Shown here piece by piece: positions 35,027-44,390 of a stretch of DNA of 64,000 nt. Under the pieces are notes generated by a model. It saw only the letters and a list, made by a program, of their open reading frames with translations, did not search any database and was not told the origin of the DNA. The translations under genes were made by a program, and so were the position numbers. The stretch comes from Acidimicrobiia bacterium UBA5794 (lineage in GTDB: Bacteria; Actinomycetota; Acidimicrobiia; Spongiisociales; UBA5794), in NCBI GenBank assembly GCA_002418265.1, contig DIDS01000011.1:1-64000 (forward strand), in the 5' to 3' direction. The stretch's first letter is position 1. Each line of letters opens with the position of its first letter.

Positions 35027-36499
35027 CTATCGCGCCGTGAGCTCACTGAGCAGATCGTCGAGGTTGACAAGTGCGATGTGGGCCCCCAGATCCGAGAAGC
35101 CATAAGGCAGCACCAGGTTGTTGTCGTGAATCATGCTGCCGCACGAATACACGACGTTTGGCACATATCCATCCCGTTCGTCTTCTGTGGGGCGAAGCAA
35201 CGGTTCCTTGAGGTGGCCGATGACACGGTATGGATCATTCGTATCGAGAAGGATCGCCCCGATGCTGTATTGACGCATCGCTCCGACACCGTGGGTGATG
35301 ACCAACCAGCCAGCCTCCGTCTCAAGAGGAGAACCACAGTTACCGATCTGCATGAGCTCCCATGGGCGCTTCGGAACCTGGATTCGCTCGGCGTTCTCCC
35401 AAACACGATGGCTATCAGACATCATGAGGTGATTGTTCTCGCCGTCGAATCGGGAGAGAGCGGCGTAGCGGCCGTCGATCATGCGGGGAAAGATCGCCAT
35501 CCCCTTGTTGCGAATGGCATTGCCGTGAAGGGTTGCGATCCGAAACGAAACAAAATCGGTGGTCTCGATGATCTGGGGAAGGATGCTCAAACCGTCGTAG
35601 GCGGTGTACGTGGCGTAGTACATCACCGTTCCGTTGTCGTGGACAAATCTGACGAAACGGGCATCTTCCATCCCGTGGATCTCAGCGGGTCCTGCTGGAA
35701 AAAGCACTCGATCAGAGATGTGCGAGTCTGGTGAGAATATCGTGGTGTAGTTCGAATATGCCAGCCATTGGATCGTCTTTGCGGTGGGGACGGCAACTTG
35801 TAGTGGATCGTCCTCCCAGTCGATTTCCCGAAGAGCGGTTTCGAGTTGTTCAAGCGTGAAGGGGTCCGTGAGGTTGTTGAGGAGCGACGACGTGATGTCA
35901 TTGAGGATTCCAAGCTCTTCAAGGCGAACCTGAAAATGGTGCCTGTCGTAGTTGGGTGCGTGGAGCTCGCCGGTGTGCCCAGTGATCCCCACGGGCTCCA
36001 CCGTGATCTCAGCTCGAGAGTTGATGACCCCTGTGCGGAACTCGATCGACGAGATGTGGCCCTCTCCGACAGCCCGCATGCTCATGATGAATCGTTGGTC
36101 ACCCGGTTCAAGACCGGACTGATCGGGAGCGGGAACCATCGAAGGATTGCTGAGCGCTGCGCCTTCGATCGAGTACTCGTGCGTGAAGAACCCTCCGATC
36201 AGCAACCTGCGCTCAGCGGACAGCTGATCAGGAGCATCGACTCTGTCTCTCAAAGACTCGAAAGTCTTCTCCATCGTGCTCGTGAGATCAGAATGCCGAT
36301 CGGCGAACCGCTTGAACAGGTCGTCCAACGTGCTTGCCACTTCGTCGTCTGACAGCCCGAGCACCCGATCAACCACATCGCGAACCCGGGAGCGACCATC
36401 GGGGAAGAGTTGTTCGCCGGGAAGATAGGGCTTTGTGATCAGTCGACGATTGTTGGGAATGAAGCGCGTGTCGGTTCGAGTGATGACAATGGAGTTCAT
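35027..36499 (-). CDS. GH130-family mannoside phosphorylase-like protein, copy 1
   Basis: The protein has 490 aa, longer than the 300-400 aa typical of GH130 because of about 120 extra N-terminal residues, mostly helical. The five-blade propeller domain shows SNPSMVPAPDQSGLEPG, GEGHISSIEFRTGVI, the catalytic-Asp block GMEDARFVRFV, NKGMAIFPRMIDGRYAALSR and VPNVVYSCG. GH130 enzymes phosphorolyse beta-mannosides to mannose 1-phosphate, or hydrolyse them. No signal peptide, so cytoplasmic. A second copy is at 44.4 kb. Start ATG MNSIVIT. Substrate unknown. Confidence 0.85.
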   Translation of the reverse strand: MNSIVITRTDTRFIPNNRRLITKPYLPGEQLFPDGRSRVRDVVDRVLGLSDDEVASTLDDLFKRFADRHSDLTSTMEKTFESLRDRVDAPDQLSAERRLLIGGFFTHEYSIEGAALSNPSMVPAPDQSGLEPGDQRFIMSMRAVGEGHISSIEFRTGVINSRAEITVEPVGITGHTGELHAPNYDRHHFQVRLEELGILNDITSSLLNNLTDPFTLEQLETALREIDWEDDPLQVAVPTAKTIQWLAYSNYTTIFSPDSHISDRVLFPAGPAEIHGMEDARFVRFVHDNGTVMYYATYTAYDGLSILPQIIETTDFVSFRIATLHGNAIRNKGMAIFPRMIDGRYAALSRFDGENNHLMMSDSHRVWENAERIQVPKRPWELMQIGNCGSPLETEAGWLVITHGVGAMRQYSIGAILLDTNDPYRVIGHLKEPLLRPTEDERDGYVPNVVYSCGSMIHDNNLVLPYGFSDLGAHIALVNLDDLLSELTAR

Positions 36500-36724
36500 G
36501 TGATGTTTCCAATGCGTCGGCCCTCGGGAGTGACCACCTGATGAAATCACCGGGTGTTCTGGGCGAACAGTCCGGCAGTGTAGGTCACCTCCAAGCGTTC
36601 GACCTCCCTTTCACTGGGAGTGCTCGTTGATTCGGATGTGGTTGGCGCTCCACGAATTGGGACTGGGCAACTTGGGACCGAGCCATCGGTACGCTCGAAA
36701 CGGCAGGAGGGCCGGAGCCAAAAC

Positions 36725-36757
36725 ATGACGCTGATGTTTGTCAGCGCCGATCGCTGA
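36725..36757 (+). other. Possible 10-codon upstream ORF
   Basis: An ATG with a purine-rich GGAGGGCCGGAGCC ahead opens a 10-codon frame (MTLMFVSADR, stop at 36755-36757). It ends five bases before the likely ATG of the next gene. It may couple or attenuate translation of that gene, or the ribosome site may simply be fortuitous. Confidence 0.35.
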
Positions 36758-36761
36758 TGCA

Positions 36762-37808
36762 ATGGACATGAGAACCGATTCCTTCAACGACATACCACTG
36801 CCGTCATTTGACCACCTGCGTCATATGACCAGCTCCTTGGGGCTTTGGGAGCACGCCCGGTACACGACGCCACGCAGCGATCACGGCTATTGCACCGATG
36901 ACAACGCCAGAGCACTCCTCGTCATCAGCCGTCAGCCGGAGCCCACGGCCGATTTGATCGAGCTTGGCCGTATCTACATGAACTTTGTTCAAGCCGCCTC
37001 ACTTTCCGTTGGGGGGTTTCACAATCGACGGCGAGCCGACGGATCGTGGGCAGATGCGATCGGTTCGGATGACTCCCAGGGTCGTGCGATATGGGCCCTT
37101 GGTGTAGCGGCTCGACTCGGTCCTGAGGAGTGGGTCCGTGATGCCGCTCGTGAGTTGTTCGATGCTCAGGACCTCGTGTCGGACTCGCCTCGAGCCAACG
37201 CATATGCCGTTTTGGGTGCCGCTGAGGTTCTCGGTGCCCTACCCGATCACCTTCGAGCGCAGGAATCAATCGCATCATGGGTTCGTCATCTTCGTATCGG
37301 AGACAATCCGTCATGGCCGTGGCCCGAATCTCGTCTTGCATACGACAACGCTCGAATTCCTGGGGCCCTTATCGCAGCAGGAACGTGTCTTGGTGATCAG
37401 GACATGGTCTCGAACGGTATTCGCCTCCTCGACTGGCTCGTCTCCACTGAGACCCGAGATGGTCATTTCAGTTTTGCGCCAGCGAGCGGTTGGGCTCTCG
37501 GAGAGCCACGTCCCGGGTTTGACCAACAACCCCTTGAGGCGACCGCATTTGCAGATGCATGTGTCCGTGCATGGGAGGTCACTGGGGACGAGGCGTGGAT
37601 CGGTCTGGTACTCGCAGCCGCTCGATGGTTGATGGGCGACAATGACGTTGGGGCGATCTTGTACGACGCGGAAACGGGGGGCGGTTTTGACGGGTTGACG
37701 CCCACTGGTGTCAACCTCAACCAGGGGGCTGAATCGACGCTTGCTGCTCTGAGCACATTGCAGACCGCGGCCAAGGTTCGAGCCGAATCCGGTATCACGG
37801 CCCTTTGA
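36762..37808 (+). CDS. Predicted (alpha/alpha)-barrel glycan-active protein
   Basis: The protein has 348 aa and is almost all helical, with repeated hairpins of about 50 residues as in (alpha/alpha)6 barrels. RSDHGYCTDDNARALLVI near the N-terminus matches a motif in proteins often encoded beside, or fused to, GT4 glycosyltransferases and GH130 enzymes. Further conserved-looking pieces are GGFHNRRRADGSWAD, SWPWPESRLAYDNARIPGAL and QQPLEATAFADACV. No signal peptide. Acidic residues near the barrel mouth (TDD, ADGSWAD, WPES) could be catalytic. It is divergent from GH130 copy 1. Function not established. The start is uncertain: ATG 36762 chosen, TTG 36738 also in frame. Confidence 0.6.
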   Translation: MDMRTDSFNDIPLPSFDHLRHMTSSLGLWEHARYTTPRSDHGYCTDDNARALLVISRQPEPTADLIELGRIYMNFVQAASLSVGGFHNRRRADGSWADAIGSDDSQGRAIWALGVAARLGPEEWVRDAARELFDAQDLVSDSPRANAYAVLGAAEVLGALPDHLRAQESIASWVRHLRIGDNPSWPWPESRLAYDNARIPGALIAAGTCLGDQDMVSNGIRLLDWLVSTETRDGHFSFAPASGWALGEPRPGFDQQPLEATAFADACVRAWEVTGDEAWIGLVLAAARWLMGDNDVGAILYDAETGGGFDGLTPTGVNLNQGAESTLAALSTLQTAAKVRAESGITAL

Positions 37809-38150
37809 ACAGCGTCCAACTCAACAGCCACCCGGCCAATGCTGGGATGTGAACCATCGAAATCGTGGGGAAGACCTCCACCGTCTGACAACGGTCGCAT
37901 CCAGACTTCCGTGGAGATCTGACGGACCTCAAGAACCACCATCAAATCGTGACAAACGAGGTTGGGAATCCAGGTTTGTTTCCTGTGAATTTGTCTTCTG
38001 TGGGTTCGTTTTGGCGAATCAAGCTTCGTTCAGGGGACCTTTTGCACGCGCTAGCTTTGGATGGACGCGACGTCGGGAGTGATACGAGTCGGGATACAAC
38101 CTGGCTGCTCCCGGGTCGAGCTTGGGCGAGTGTGTGAAGGGAATGAGCTG
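37809..38150. other. 342-bp intergenic region without a gene
   Basis: No credible coding frame. A T/G-rich stretch (about 37975-38022) contains two imperfect 15-bp direct repeats starting TTTGTTTCCTG and TTTGTCTTCTG. An AAGGGA ribosome site for the next gene lies at its end. No clear hairpin terminator was seen. Confidence 0.4.
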
Positions 38151-39692
38151 ATGTCAGAACCGATCAAGATCACCGGACCCGATCTCGCAACGGAGGGCAT
38201 CCCTCGTGACGCTCTCAAATCTGACGTACCTGTGATCGGGCATGTCGATGGGAAACCGGTCGTCGTATTGGAGACGTCCGACGGGCCACGGGCCGTTGGC
38301 GGAAAATGCACGCACTACGGTGGTGCGCTCGGTGATGGCCTCTGCGTTGATGGGGAGATTCGGTGCCCGTTGCATCATGCCGCTTTCGATCTCGCCACAG
38401 GAGAGGCAGTCAGCGGTCCGGCTCTCAATCCGATACCGGTGTACGACACGACCCAACGCGATGGTCTCGTCTTCGTCACAGGGCCCGTTGAACCGCCAGA
38501 CCTCAAGGTGCAACCGTTCAAGGCACCGGATTCAGTCATCATCGTCGGTTCCGGGGCTGCCGGGGCTGTCGCTGCTGAAGCGATAAGGCGAAACGGCTAC
38601 GCGGGCCCCATCTCTCTGATCGGAGAAGAGGCGCCGGTCGATCGGCCAAATGTTTCAAAGGACTACCTCGCTGGAACAGCGCCAGAGGAGTGGATGCCCC
38701 TGCGCTCGGAAGGCTTCTACACCGATGCCGGCATCGATCTCATCACCGGCGAAACCGTGACATCGATTGATCCAGACGGTCACAAGGTCCATCTCAGTGA
38801 CGGCCGAACACTTTCCTACGGCGCCCTCCTCCTGGCGACAGGAGCCACACCCCGCAGATTGCCGGTACCCGGTGCGGACATGCCACACGTCCATTGCCTA
38901 CGGACTCTCGCCGACAGCAGAAACATCATCGCAAAATTCGACGATGGAACTCGGGCCGTGGTGATTGGAGCGGGGTTCATCGGGCTTGAAGTTGCCGCCT
39001 CACTTCGCCAACGCAATATCGATGTCACCGTTGTCGCGCCAGAAGAGACCCCACTTGGCCTGCTGGTGGGAAGGGAACTCGGACAATACGTTGTCGACCT
39101 TCACCGCAGCCATGGGGTCAAGTTTCAGCTCGGGCGCAGGGTGACAGCGATCACCGAAGACACGGTCAAGCTTGACGACGGCACATCCATCAATGCAAAC
39201 CTCGTGATCATGGGGGTTGGTGTGGATCCGAATGTCGCGCTCGCAGAAGCGGCGGGACTCTCAATCGACGACGGCATCGTCGTTGACGATCGTCTCCGCA
39301 CCAGCGCTCCAGACATCTGGGCAGCCGGAGATACGGCACGATACCCAAATCCGGATGGTGGCCATATGAGGGTTGAACATTGGGTTCCAGCCCAGCGGCA
39401 GGGTCAAACCGCTGCTCGCAACATCTTGGGGCATGACGTTGCCTTCGCGGTTCCACCGTTCTTTTGGAGTGAGCACTATGGCATACGGATCAATGTGGTC
39501 GGCTCATTGGATGGTTGGGATGAGAACGTGGTGAGTGGCGACACCGAAAAACCCGATGTCCTTGTCGGATATCGGAAAGAGGGAACCACCATGGCCGTGG
39601 CCTCCATCAATCGTGATCGAGACAATCTCAGAGCCGAAGTTGCCCTGGAAACGAGCGACGAGCAAGGGCTCAACAATCTGACAAGGGAGTGA
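38151..39692 (+). CDS. Rieske-domain FAD/NAD-dependent oxidoreductase (AIFM3-like)
   Basis: The protein has 513 aa. The N-terminal Rieske domain (about 10-110) carries CTHYGG and CPLHHAAFD. The ligand set is Cys-x-His and Cys-x-x-His, with Gly instead of the second Cys used by bc1 proteins, as in dioxygenase-type ferredoxins. The FAD/NAD(P) reductase part (about 125-510) shows IIVGSGAAGAVAAEAIRR, VIGAGFIGLEVAASLRQ and DIWAAGDTARYP. It should move electrons from NAD(P)H through FAD to the Rieske centre within one chain. The acceptor is unknown. It is four bases from transaldolase, so they are cotranscribed. Confidence 0.88.
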   Translation: MSEPIKITGPDLATEGIPRDALKSDVPVIGHVDGKPVVVLETSDGPRAVGGKCTHYGGALGDGLCVDGEIRCPLHHAAFDLATGEAVSGPALNPIPVYDTTQRDGLVFVTGPVEPPDLKVQPFKAPDSVIIVGSGAAGAVAAEAIRRNGYAGPISLIGEEAPVDRPNVSKDYLAGTAPEEWMPLRSEGFYTDAGIDLITGETVTSIDPDGHKVHLSDGRTLSYGALLLATGATPRRLPVPGADMPHVHCLRTLADSRNIIAKFDDGTRAVVIGAGFIGLEVAASLRQRNIDVTVVAPEETPLGLLVGRELGQYVVDLHRSHGVKFQLGRRVTAITEDTVKLDDGTSINANLVIMGVGVDPNVALAEAAGLSIDDGIVVDDRLRTSAPDIWAAGDTARYPNPDGGHMRVEHWVPAQRQGQTAARNILGHDVAFAVPPFFWSEHYGIRINVVGSLDGWDENVVSGDTEKPDVLVGYRKEGTTMAVASINRDRDNLRAEVALETSDEQGLNNLTRE

Positions 39693-39696
39693 TTCG

Positions 39697-40788
39697 ATGA
39701 CCCGTCTCCAGCAACTTCACAACGAGTTCGACCAGAGTCCGTGGCTCGACAACCTGAGCAGGGATCGCCTCACCGACGGAACGATCCAGCGCTTCATCGA
39801 TGGCGGTATTCGCGGCATAACCGCCAATCCGAGCATCTTCGCCCATGCCATCACCGGGTCAGACGCCTACGACGCGGATTTCCACAGACTCCTTGACGCC
39901 GATACTTCACTCGAAGACGCCTATTGGGATCTCATCACCACCGACATCGCCCATGCTCTTGAGCTGTTCCACCCCCTCTATGAATCAAGCGGCGGGGGAG
40001 ATGGGTTCGTCTCGATTGAAGTGTCACCAACGATCGCCAACGACACCGCCGCAACCATCGATGCAGCTCGCGATCTCCACAAACGGATTGATCGGCCCAA
40101 CCTTCTGGTCAAGATTCCAGCAACAGACGCGGGCATTCCAGCCATTGAGGCAATGACTTCCGAAGGGCGCAGCATCAACATCACCCTTATTTTCTCCCTT
40201 GAACGGTACGGGCAGGTCATTGACGCCTACATGTCAGGCCTTGAGACACTGCTCTCGGCGCAAGGTGACCTGACGCGTGTGCACAGCGTTGCCTCCTTCT
40301 TCGTCTCAAGGGTCGACACGGAGGTCGACCGTCGCCTTGAGGCCATGGGCACAAGCGAAGGCATGGGGCTTCGCGGGAAGGCAGCAGTCGCACAGGCCAA
40401 GCTCGCCTACCAACAGTTCCGAACCCGGTTCGCCGATGAACGATGGAAGAAGCTCGCCGACGCTGGCGCGAACCTCCAACGACCCTTGTGGGCATCTACG
40501 TCGACAAAGAATCCCGACTACCCCGACACCATGTACGTTGATGAACTCATCGGACCCGACACGGTCAACACGCTTCCCGAGGCAACCATCGAAGCATTCG
40601 AGGATCACGGTACGCTCGCTCATACGATCGACAAAGGTCATGAGGACGCCAGCGAAACGCTCGACCGTCTCCACAAGGTCGGCATCGACCTACTCGAAGT
40701 GGCAAGTGTTCTCGAAACCCAAGGTGTCAACCGCTTTGCGGCCGATCAGGATTCCGTCCTGGCCGCCCTCAAGTCAAAACTGGCCTGA
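39697..40788 (+). CDS. tal: Transaldolase
   Basis: The protein has 363 aa, the long form found in actinobacteria. The N-terminal GGIRGITANPSIFAHAI holds the first conserved block. The Schiff-base Lys is in NLLVKIPATDAGIPA (about residue 140), followed by INITLIFSLERYG and PLWASTSTKNP. It moves dihydroxyacetone units between sedoheptulose 7-phosphate and glyceraldehyde 3-phosphate in the non-oxidative pentose phosphate path. It lies in a row with the Rieske reductase upstream and ribokinase downstream. Confidence 0.95.
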   Translation: MTRLQQLHNEFDQSPWLDNLSRDRLTDGTIQRFIDGGIRGITANPSIFAHAITGSDAYDADFHRLLDADTSLEDAYWDLITTDIAHALELFHPLYESSGGGDGFVSIEVSPTIANDTAATIDAARDLHKRIDRPNLLVKIPATDAGIPAIEAMTSEGRSINITLIFSLERYGQVIDAYMSGLETLLSAQGDLTRVHSVASFFVSRVDTEVDRRLEAMGTSEGMGLRGKAAVAQAKLAYQQFRTRFADERWKKLADAGANLQRPLWASTSTKNPDYPDTMYVDELIGPDTVNTLPEATIEAFEDHGTLAHTIDKGHEDASETLDRLHKVGIDLLEVASVLETQGVNRFAADQDSVLAALKSKLA

Positions 40789-40842
40789 CCCCTTTTCGCC
40801 TGCGGTGGGTTCGTCGCCGCACAGGTGTGCCAGAGTGATCCC

Positions 40843-41796
40843 GTGGACAATCAAAAGGGTTCAATTGTTGTCGTGGGATCGATGAACGTCGACCAAATCG
40901 CGACGTGTGACCGATTTCCCCAGGACGGTGAAACCCTGATGGGCATCTCTTACGCCCAGGGTTTCGGTGGCAAGGGAGCCAACCAAGCAGTGATGGCTGC
41001 ACGACTCGGTGCCGATGTGCGATTCGTGGGCCAAGTCGGTGACGACGATCTCGGCCAGGCAACGATCGAGAACTTCCGAGCACATTCGGTTGACGTTGCC
41101 GGTATCGGTATGTCGCCAGGTATGCCCTCAGGAGTCGCACCGATATGGGTTGACCGCAACGGCACAAACCGCATCCTTGTCGTCGCGGGCGCCAACGACG
41201 ATCTCACCGGTGCGATGGTCAAGCAACGTCTCGATGCAATGCGGCTCAACGCAACATCAGGTGTCTCGGTTGTCGTGGCCCAGCTGGAAACACCACAGGA
41301 AGCCACCCTTGCAGCGTTTCGCCTGGCCCGTGACCGCGGAATGATCACGGTGTTGAATCCGGCGCCAGCGACACAGATCGGTGCCGAATTGATTGGCGCC
41401 ACCGACTGGCTCATCCCGAACGAAACCGAGTTCGAACTACTGGTCGGTTGTCCACCGAGTGAGGAAGCCGCAGTCACATGGGCGCGGACATCTGGCTGCG
41501 GGGTTGTCATCACGCTCGGAGGCGAAGGAGTACTTGTTGCCGATGGAGCAAACCCCCCGTGGCGACAGCCAGCCCACGCTGTCGATGTGGTGGACACGAC
41601 CGGGGCCGGTGACGCCTTCGTCGGCGGTTTTGCCGCAGGGATGTCGAGCGGCATGAGCCTGAAAGATGCGGTCACGCTCGGTGGAGCGTGCGGTGCCCTG
41701 TCGACAACACGTCCCGGTACCCAGGTCTCCTACCCCACGCTCGATGAGGTCAGCGGTCTCGGCGTGCCCACTCCCCAGTTCTCGAAGGGATCATGA
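40843..41796 (+). CDS. rbsK: Ribokinase (PfkB family)
   Basis: The protein has 317 aa. PfkB signature 1 is QGFGGKGANQAVMAARLG (about 38). Signature 2 is DTTGAGDAFVGGFAAGM (about 250), with the catalytic Asp. SMNVDQIATCDRFP near the N-terminus and the ribose-binding pattern match ribokinase rather than fructokinase. It makes ribose 5-phosphate. No ribose transporter is nearby. Its stop overlaps the start of a queuosine-salvage-like gene, suggesting that the ribose comes from nucleoside cleavage. I chose the GTG at 40843; a GTG at 40825 is in frame too. Confidence 0.88.
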   Translation: MDNQKGSIVVVGSMNVDQIATCDRFPQDGETLMGISYAQGFGGKGANQAVMAARLGADVRFVGQVGDDDLGQATIENFRAHSVDVAGIGMSPGMPSGVAPIWVDRNGTNRILVVAGANDDLTGAMVKQRLDAMRLNATSGVSVVVAQLETPQEATLAAFRLARDRGMITVLNPAPATQIGAELIGATDWLIPNETEFELLVGCPPSEEAAVTWARTSGCGVVITLGGEGVLVADGANPPWRQPAHAVDVVDTTGAGDAFVGGFAAGMSSGMSLKDAVTLGGACGALSTTRPGTQVSYPTLDEVSGLGVPTPQFSKGS

Positions 41797-42791
41797 TGGG
41801 CAAACGCCGACGACAGCTTCCCGCCTGGGAAGCCCCAGTGCTCACTTCAGTGGTACCGGTGGTGGAATCAGCTCGCCACGTGACCGTGGACCCCAAAGCC
41901 ATCGACCGAGTCGCTGCGTGGATGGCGTATGAAGACTTCGACACACCGCCATCGGGGCCCCAATTCGATGTCCGGTACGAGGGCGATGATCTGATTGATT
42001 GGACGATGATCAATGCAGCGCTCAATTTTGCGTTCACCGATTTCGAGACGGCGGAACGGTTCGACACCACATACCTTGGAAATACCTGGGCGGATTCCGA
42101 GGCGATGTATGCCTGTTTCGATCGTGCGATCACGGAAGGTATCCCTGTTCTCGACGGATCATGGATGGCTTCGGTGACACGACCCGAACTCAACGCTGTT
42201 TTTGATGGAACCATCGAAATTCCGATGCTTGATGAACGGGTCTCCATCCTCAACGAGATGGGAGCAACCCTCGTTGATCGCTACGACGGTCGGTTTCACA
42301 CTTTCGTTCACGATTGCGAACCGGCCATGTATTGCGACGGCAACGGGCTGCTCGAACGACTCATCGCCGAGTTCCCTCGGTTCGATGACGTGAGCTTGTA
42401 CGACGGCCACAAAGTCCACATTCACAAGCTTGCCCAGCTCGGACTCTGGAGCCTTCACCGAATTGGAGCAGTGCCACTTGATGACATCGCTGCCATGTCG
42501 GCATTCGCCGATTACATCGTGCCGGTGGCGCTCCGAGCCATGGGGATCCTCACCTACACAGAAGAACTGGCAGCCATGATTGACTCGCGAACGTTGATTC
42601 CTCGAGACAGCACAGAGGAGATCGAACTCCGAGCATCAAGCCTGTGGGCGACCGCCGACCTCACCGAAGCGGTCAACGCGTTGCGACCCGATCACATGCA
42701 GCTCGTGATTCCCGAGATTGATTATCGACTTTGGAGCGCGTACCACGCTTCGTTTGCCCCACACCACCTGACCCGAACCATCATGTACTGA
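41793..42791 (+). CDS. Queuosine salvage protein (DUF2419/Qng1-like nucleosidase)
   Basis: The protein has 332 aa. It follows the Q_salvage family pattern: INAALNFAFTDFETAERFD (about 73-91), YACFDRAITEGIPVLDGSW, LDERVSILNEMGATLVDRY, LLERLIAEFPRFDD, then YDGHKVHIHKLAQLGLWSLH where typical members read F-x-K-R-A-Q. Qng1 proteins cleave queuosine or its 5'-phosphate, releasing queuine. They are widespread in eukaryotes and scattered in bacteria. Four-base overlap with ribokinase suggests the released ribose is phosphorylated. The altered KRAQ-like segment may mean a different base is recognised. Medium confidence in family, low in exact substrate. Confidence 0.75.
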   Translation: MMGKRRRQLPAWEAPVLTSVVPVVESARHVTVDPKAIDRVAAWMAYEDFDTPPSGPQFDVRYEGDDLIDWTMINAALNFAFTDFETAERFDTTYLGNTWADSEAMYACFDRAITEGIPVLDGSWMASVTRPELNAVFDGTIEIPMLDERVSILNEMGATLVDRYDGRFHTFVHDCEPAMYCDGNGLLERLIAEFPRFDDVSLYDGHKVHIHKLAQLGLWSLHRIGAVPLDDIAAMSAFADYIVPVALRAMGILTYTEELAAMIDSRTLIPRDSTEEIELRASSLWATADLTEAVNALRPDHMQLVIPEIDYRLWSAYHASFAPHHLTRTIMY

Positions 42792-43009
42792 GGCCGTGAA
42801 GGCGGCTTTGACGTTCTGACGTCCGCGGGTACGACTGAGACGTGGGGACCAACAAAGTCTTGGGGAGAACTCTGCGACACCAATGGCAGGATTCTGCGGA
42901 ATGTTCCGTCCTCATACCCGTGGTTCGGGGATAGAGTGAGAGTATCGACCTCGGACCACTCGACACCGATGCCGATACAACTGGAATCGTCGACGAGTGG
43001 TTCAGGAGA

Positions 43010-43037
43010 CGCCGCAATGCAATCCGTCAATGCGGCG
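43010..43037 (+). promoter_or_regulatory. Hairpin in the GT4 leader
   Basis: CGCCGCA (43010-43016) and TGCGGCG (43031-43037) can form a 7-bp stem with a 14-nt loop, ending 10 nt before the GGGAG ribosome site of the GT4 gene. An upstream dyad (ACCACTCG/CGAGTGGT, about 42956-43011) overlaps it. The rest of the 271-bp gap shows nothing further. Confidence 0.4.
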
Positions 43038-43062
43038 ACTCGGTAGAAGGGAGACAACGGCC

Positions 43063-44370
43063 ATGCACCATGCCACCACGAGGGTTCATGCCCCCAGACC
43101 CGCCGAGCTAACGCACCGTCCCACCCTTGCGCTACCGTGCCGATCTGTCACCGGTTCGTCCGGACCGCACGACGTTTCACGGCACCCGGCTGTGGGATTC
43201 CTTGGTACCTATCCGCCCACGGCCTGTGGAATTGCAACCTTCACCAAGGCCCTCAGGGAAGCGATAGCCGAAGTACGCGGATCATCGAGTGGACTCGGCG
43301 TCGTCAGCTTGGAAGCCGATCGAAACATGTCGCAACCTCCCGAGGTCGTGTATCAGCACAGCGCGAGTGAATCGGGGTCGTTGAAGCAAGCGATCAGGAC
43401 ACTCAACACGATGGATGTTGCCGTCATCCAACATGAGTATGGAATCTTCGGTGGTCCCGACGGTATCGAGGTCCTCGATTTCGTTGATTCGCTCGACATA
43501 CCCGTGGTCGTGACACTCCACACCGTTCCAAGAGATCCAACCGCACCACAAAGGTTCATTCTTGAGCGCTTGGTTCGTGACGCGGATCGAACGGTTGTGC
43601 TCAGCCAGTCAGCGTTGGATCAACTCCGCGACCGTTATGAGGTGGATGAAACAAAGCTCGTCGTGATTCCTCATGGGGCTGACGCACGCCTTGGAACACC
43701 GGCATCAAACGTGAATTCGCGCCCCGTCATGCTCTCGTGGGGTTTGATCGGTCCCGGTAAGGGTCTGGAGACCGCAATTGAGGCCATGGCGGCGTTGAAG
43801 GACCTCCGACCCCTGCCGCGGTACATCATTCTTGGGGCAACACATCCAAAGGTCTACGCCGCACACGGCGATGCCTATCTGCATGGCCTCATGGACCGAG
43901 TCACAACCCTTGGTCTTGAGGACATCGTTGAGTTTCGCAACCAGTATGTGGACCTCGAGACACAGATTGACGCGGTTCGGCACGCGGATCTGATCGTGAT
44001 TCCATACGACTCGACCGAACAGGTGGTGTCAGGAGTCCTGATTGAAGCCATCGCTGCAGGCAAGCCCGTCGTGGCCACCTCGTTTCTTCACGCCATCGAG
44101 ATGCTCAGCAATGGTGCCGGCCTGGTGGTTCCACCGACAGATCCCGCCTTGATGGCCGGTGCGTTCCGTACGGTGTTGTGTGACCCGGTTCGCGCCGATC
44201 ACATGGCTGCGGTTTCACGGTCGATGTCAGAAGCCGTGTTCTGGCCGACCGTTGCCACAACGTATGACGAATTGATCAGCTCACTCAACGCTGAACATGC
44301 CGCGGCAATCGACCTCACCGAACCCAGCCATCCACGTGTGAACGTCCCCAGAGTGGCTACGGCCGGTTGA
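43063..44370 (+). CDS. GT4-family glycosyltransferase
   Basis: The protein has 435 aa with the GT-B fold. It starts FLGTYPPTACGIATFTKAL, a common GT4 opening with the acceptor-side loop, followed by AVIQHEYGIFGG. The donor domain shows VIPHGADARLG, LSWGLIGPGKGLETAIEAM and the EX7E-like region STEQVVSGVLIEAIAAGKPVV. It should transfer a sugar (mannose from GDP-mannose, or glucose) with retention. It is followed at once by GH130 copy 2, so synthesis and phosphorolysis of one glycoside may be paired. GGGAG precedes the ATG. Confidence 0.88.
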   Translation: MHHATTRVHAPRPAELTHRPTLALPCRSVTGSSGPHDVSRHPAVGFLGTYPPTACGIATFTKALREAIAEVRGSSSGLGVVSLEADRNMSQPPEVVYQHSASESGSLKQAIRTLNTMDVAVIQHEYGIFGGPDGIEVLDFVDSLDIPVVVTLHTVPRDPTAPQRFILERLVRDADRTVVLSQSALDQLRDRYEVDETKLVVIPHGADARLGTPASNVNSRPVMLSWGLIGPGKGLETAIEAMAALKDLRPLPRYIILGATHPKVYAAHGDAYLHGLMDRVTTLGLEDIVEFRNQYVDLETQIDAVRHADLIVIPYDSTEQVVSGVLIEAIAAGKPVVATSFLHAIEMLSNGAGLVVPPTDPALMAGAFRTVLCDPVRADHMAAVSRSMSEAVFWPTVATTYDELISSLNAEHAAAIDLTEPSHPRVNVPRVATAG

Positions 44371-44390
44371 CGCAAGGTGGGGCGATACCC

